From: Bacillota bacterium
Lineage (GTDB): Bacteria; Bacillota; Clostridia; Christensenellales; Pumilibacteraceae
Length of the DNA stretch: 6,690 nucleotides
Direction: 5' to 3'
Assembly (NCBI GenBank): GCA_009787685.1
Contig: WQSV01000084.1
Span: 1 to 6,690 of the forward strand
Position numbers and translations under genes: made by a program. Shown here piece by piece: positions 5,104-6,690 of this stretch (positions are counted from its first letter, which is position 1; each line of letters begins with the position of its first letter). The notes under the pieces are model-generated. The model saw only the letters and a list, made by a program, of their open reading frames with translations, was not told where the DNA came from and made no database searches.

Positions 5104-5138
5104 AAAAAACAACCTCGGGGCTAGCGAGGTTGTTTTTT
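5104..5138 (-). terminator. Intrinsic terminator after the ABC exporter gene
   Basis: A perfect 14-bp inverted repeat AAAAAACAACCTCG (5104-5117) and CGAGGTTGTTTTTT (5125-5138) with a 7-nt loop. The GC-rich core and a T run on the minus strand (complement of 5109-5103) make a classic rho-independent terminator, 31 bp after the ABC stop codon. The A run on the other arm makes it usable in both directions. Confidence 0.93.
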
Positions 5139-5168
5139 GTTGGCTCGATATTTTCGTTAGCTCGTTAG

Positions 5169-6690
5169 TTAAATGTTTCCGTTGGTTCCTTTTTGGACGA
5201 GGCTGTGGTAGAGTCCTTTTTTTTCCATTAGGAAGTCATGGGTGCCTGCTTCTTGAATTCCGAGGTTATTGATGAAGAGTATTGCATCAGCCTTTTTTAT
5301 TGTTGAAAGTCGGTGTGCAACAACAAAGCTTGTTCTTCCTTTTAAAACTGTGTCGAGAGCTTTTTTGATTTTGTCTTCGGTTTGGGTGTCTATGCTTGCG
5401 GTTGCTTCGTCAAGGATTAATATTTTTGGATCACACAAAACAAGTCTAGCGAGCGAGAGTAATTGTTTTTCCCCAGATGATATTCCAATGCCTCCCTCTT
5501 TCGTTTCGGTGTCATAGCCGTTTTCTAGTTTCTCGATGAACTCGTTTGCAAAAACGCTTTTTGCGGCTTCAATGCATTCTTCTCTTGTTGCTTCGGGTCT
5601 AGCATAGCGAATGTTTTCAAGGATTGTTCCTGAAAAAATGAAAGCGTCTTGCATCATGACTCCGACTTGAGTTCGAAGAGAGTGCAGTTTGACTTTTTTA
5701 ATATCATTTCCATCGATTAGAACTCTTCCATTTTGCGGGTCATAGAACCTTGAAAGCAGGCTCACTATTGTTGTTTTTCCGCCTCCAGTTGGCCCAACGA
5801 GAGCGACCATCTTTCCTTTTTCAACATCTAGTGAAAAGTTTTCTAGGACGGGCGTTCCTTTTTCATAGTGAAATGAAACATTTTCGAATGTCACTTTTCC
5901 ATCAACTTCAGAAAGGGTGTTAGCATCTTTTTCATCAAAGATTGAAGAAGGAGTTTCTCCAAGTTCATAGACCCTTTCAAGGTTTGTCATGGCGCTTGTT
6001 ATTCGTTGAGTATACATTGCTATGTTGTTGAGTGGCTGAGAGAACATTCCCATATAGCCGATGAAACTGACAATGACTCCCAACGTGATGCCATCAAGCC
6101 CGAAGAATCTTCCACCGAAGACAATAATCACGCTATAGACCATAATGAGTCCAAGCCAGAAAAAGCCGTCAAGAGCTGGGTGGAACAATTCATTAACTCG
6201 AATTGCTCTCATCCATGCCCGATAGTTTTGACCATTGACTTCTTTATAGGTTTCGTCGTTGAGTGCGTTCCTGTTGAATGAACGCGACACAAATGAGCCT
6301 TGGATACTCTCTGCAACATATGCCGTTCTGTTTGAAACTTTGTTTCGGCAAATTCTCCAACGTTTTGCAAGGGCACGGCGAAGGAAATAGATTGAAATTG
6401 CCATTGGGACTGTGAATGCAAGAACAACAAGGGCAAGTTGAGGGTGGAGAATAAAAAGCCAGACCATGACCATGACAACCCTTGCTCCATCGACAATGAA
6501 AGCGAGAATTGCTCTTGCAAAAACTTCGGCAACTTCGTCAAGATAGCTCGTTAGCCGAACCAAAATTTTTCCTGCTGGACGAGAGTCAAAAAAGTCGAAT
6601 GAGAGTTTTTGGAGGTTTTTGAAAGTGTCGTGACGAATGTCATGAACCATTTTGTGACCCGTTCGAAGCATTAGCCTCTGACTTAGAAAA
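5169..6690 (-). CDS. Multidrug-type ABC exporter half-transporter (TMD-NBD fusion), 5' end beyond window
   Basis: The reading frame is open to the right edge; the Met at 6671 is internal (preceded in frame by FLSQRL), so about two transmembrane helices are missing. Numbering from that Met, the family's FFDSRPAGKILVRLT coupling region is at 27-41. Membrane segments lie at about 52-76, 79-98, 168-190 and 196-216. The nucleotide-binding domain follows with Walker A GPTGGGKT (293-300), Q-loop Q341, signature ISSGE (397-401, canonical LSGGQ/E), Walker B ILILDEATASID with catalytic E422, and switch H453 (VAHRLSTI). All ATPase residues are present, so this half can hydrolyse ATP. The layout resembles YheH/BmrD-like subunits of heterodimeric drug or lipid exporters in Bacillota, in which case a partner gene should lie just upstream, outside the window. 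The substrate is unknown. A strong terminator follows. Confidence 0.95.
   Translation of the reverse strand, partial: FLSQRLMLRTGHKMVHDIRHDTFKNLQKLSFDFFDSRPAGKILVRLTSYLDEVAEVFARAILAFIVDGARVVMVMVWLFILHPQLALVVLAFTVPMAISIYFLRRALAKRWRICRNKVSNRTAYVAESIQGSFVSRSFNRNALNDETYKEVNGQNYRAWMRAIRVNELFHPALDGFFWLGLIMVYSVIIVFGGRFFGLDGITLGVIVSFIGYMGMFSQPLNNIAMYTQRITSAMTNLERVYELGETPSSIFDEKDANTLSEVDGKVTFENVSFHYEKGTPVLENFSLDVEKGKMVALVGPTGGGKTTIVSLLSRFYDPQNGRVLIDGNDIKKVKLHSLRTQVGVMMQDAFIFSGTILENIRYARPEATREECIEAAKSVFANEFIEKLENGYDTETKEGGIGISSGEKQLLSLARLVLCDPKILILDEATASIDTQTEDKIKKALDTVLKGRTSFVVAHRLSTIKKADAILFINNLGIQEAGTHDFLMEKKGLYHSLVQKGTNGNI

Overview
The window reads as an AT-rich (by eye roughly one third G+C) chromosomal segment of a Bacillota/Clostridia-like bacterium. 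The reasons are the low GC, strong GGAGG-type ribosome binding sites, a NiaR (HTH-3H) nicotinate repressor, a BmrCD/YheHI-style multidrug ABC half-transporter and an intrinsic terminator with a T tract. Every supported gene is on the minus strand, so transcription runs from high to low coordinates. I see no rRNA, tRNA, CRISPR array, IS element or phage gene.

In transcription order: (1) 6690-5169, an ABC exporter half-transporter cut by the window edge, closed by a strong terminator at 5138-5104. (2) 5102-4757, a short decayed or mis-sequenced gene broken at two homopolymers, holding a good promoter-like sequence. (3) A possible 34-residue membrane peptide whose stop overlaps the start of an FMN-barrel (pyridoxamine-phosphate-oxidase-like) gene. 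That gene is followed 29 bp later by an unrecognised 271-residue protein with an Asn/Gln-rich hinge, then by a GNAT acetyltransferase pseudogene. (4) 2929-2726, a gap with a 13-bp perfect inverted repeat around a 38-nt interior. (5) A compact group: a YdeI/OmdA-family protein, a GNAT acetyltransferase overlapping it by 11 bp, and niaR 35 bp further on. (6) A four-helix membrane protein with an acidic N-terminal tail. (7) A locally GC-rich intergenic stretch, then a promoter with an overlapping NiaR-type operator, then the first 63 codons of an AmiS/UreI-family channel that runs off the left edge.

The most interesting reading is functional. The repressor NiaR, encoded at 1516-1004, has a convincing operator at 228-249, placed over the predicted transcription start of the AmiS/UreI-family gene. 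This suggests a niacin-responsive amide channel, possibly for nicotinamide, in place of the usual NiaX, NiaP or PnuC transporters. The channel also has an unusually long loop after its first helix. The remaining genes look like ordinary accessory or housekeeping cargo with local gene decay (two pseudogenes), and I see no sign of one multi-gene system spanning the window.
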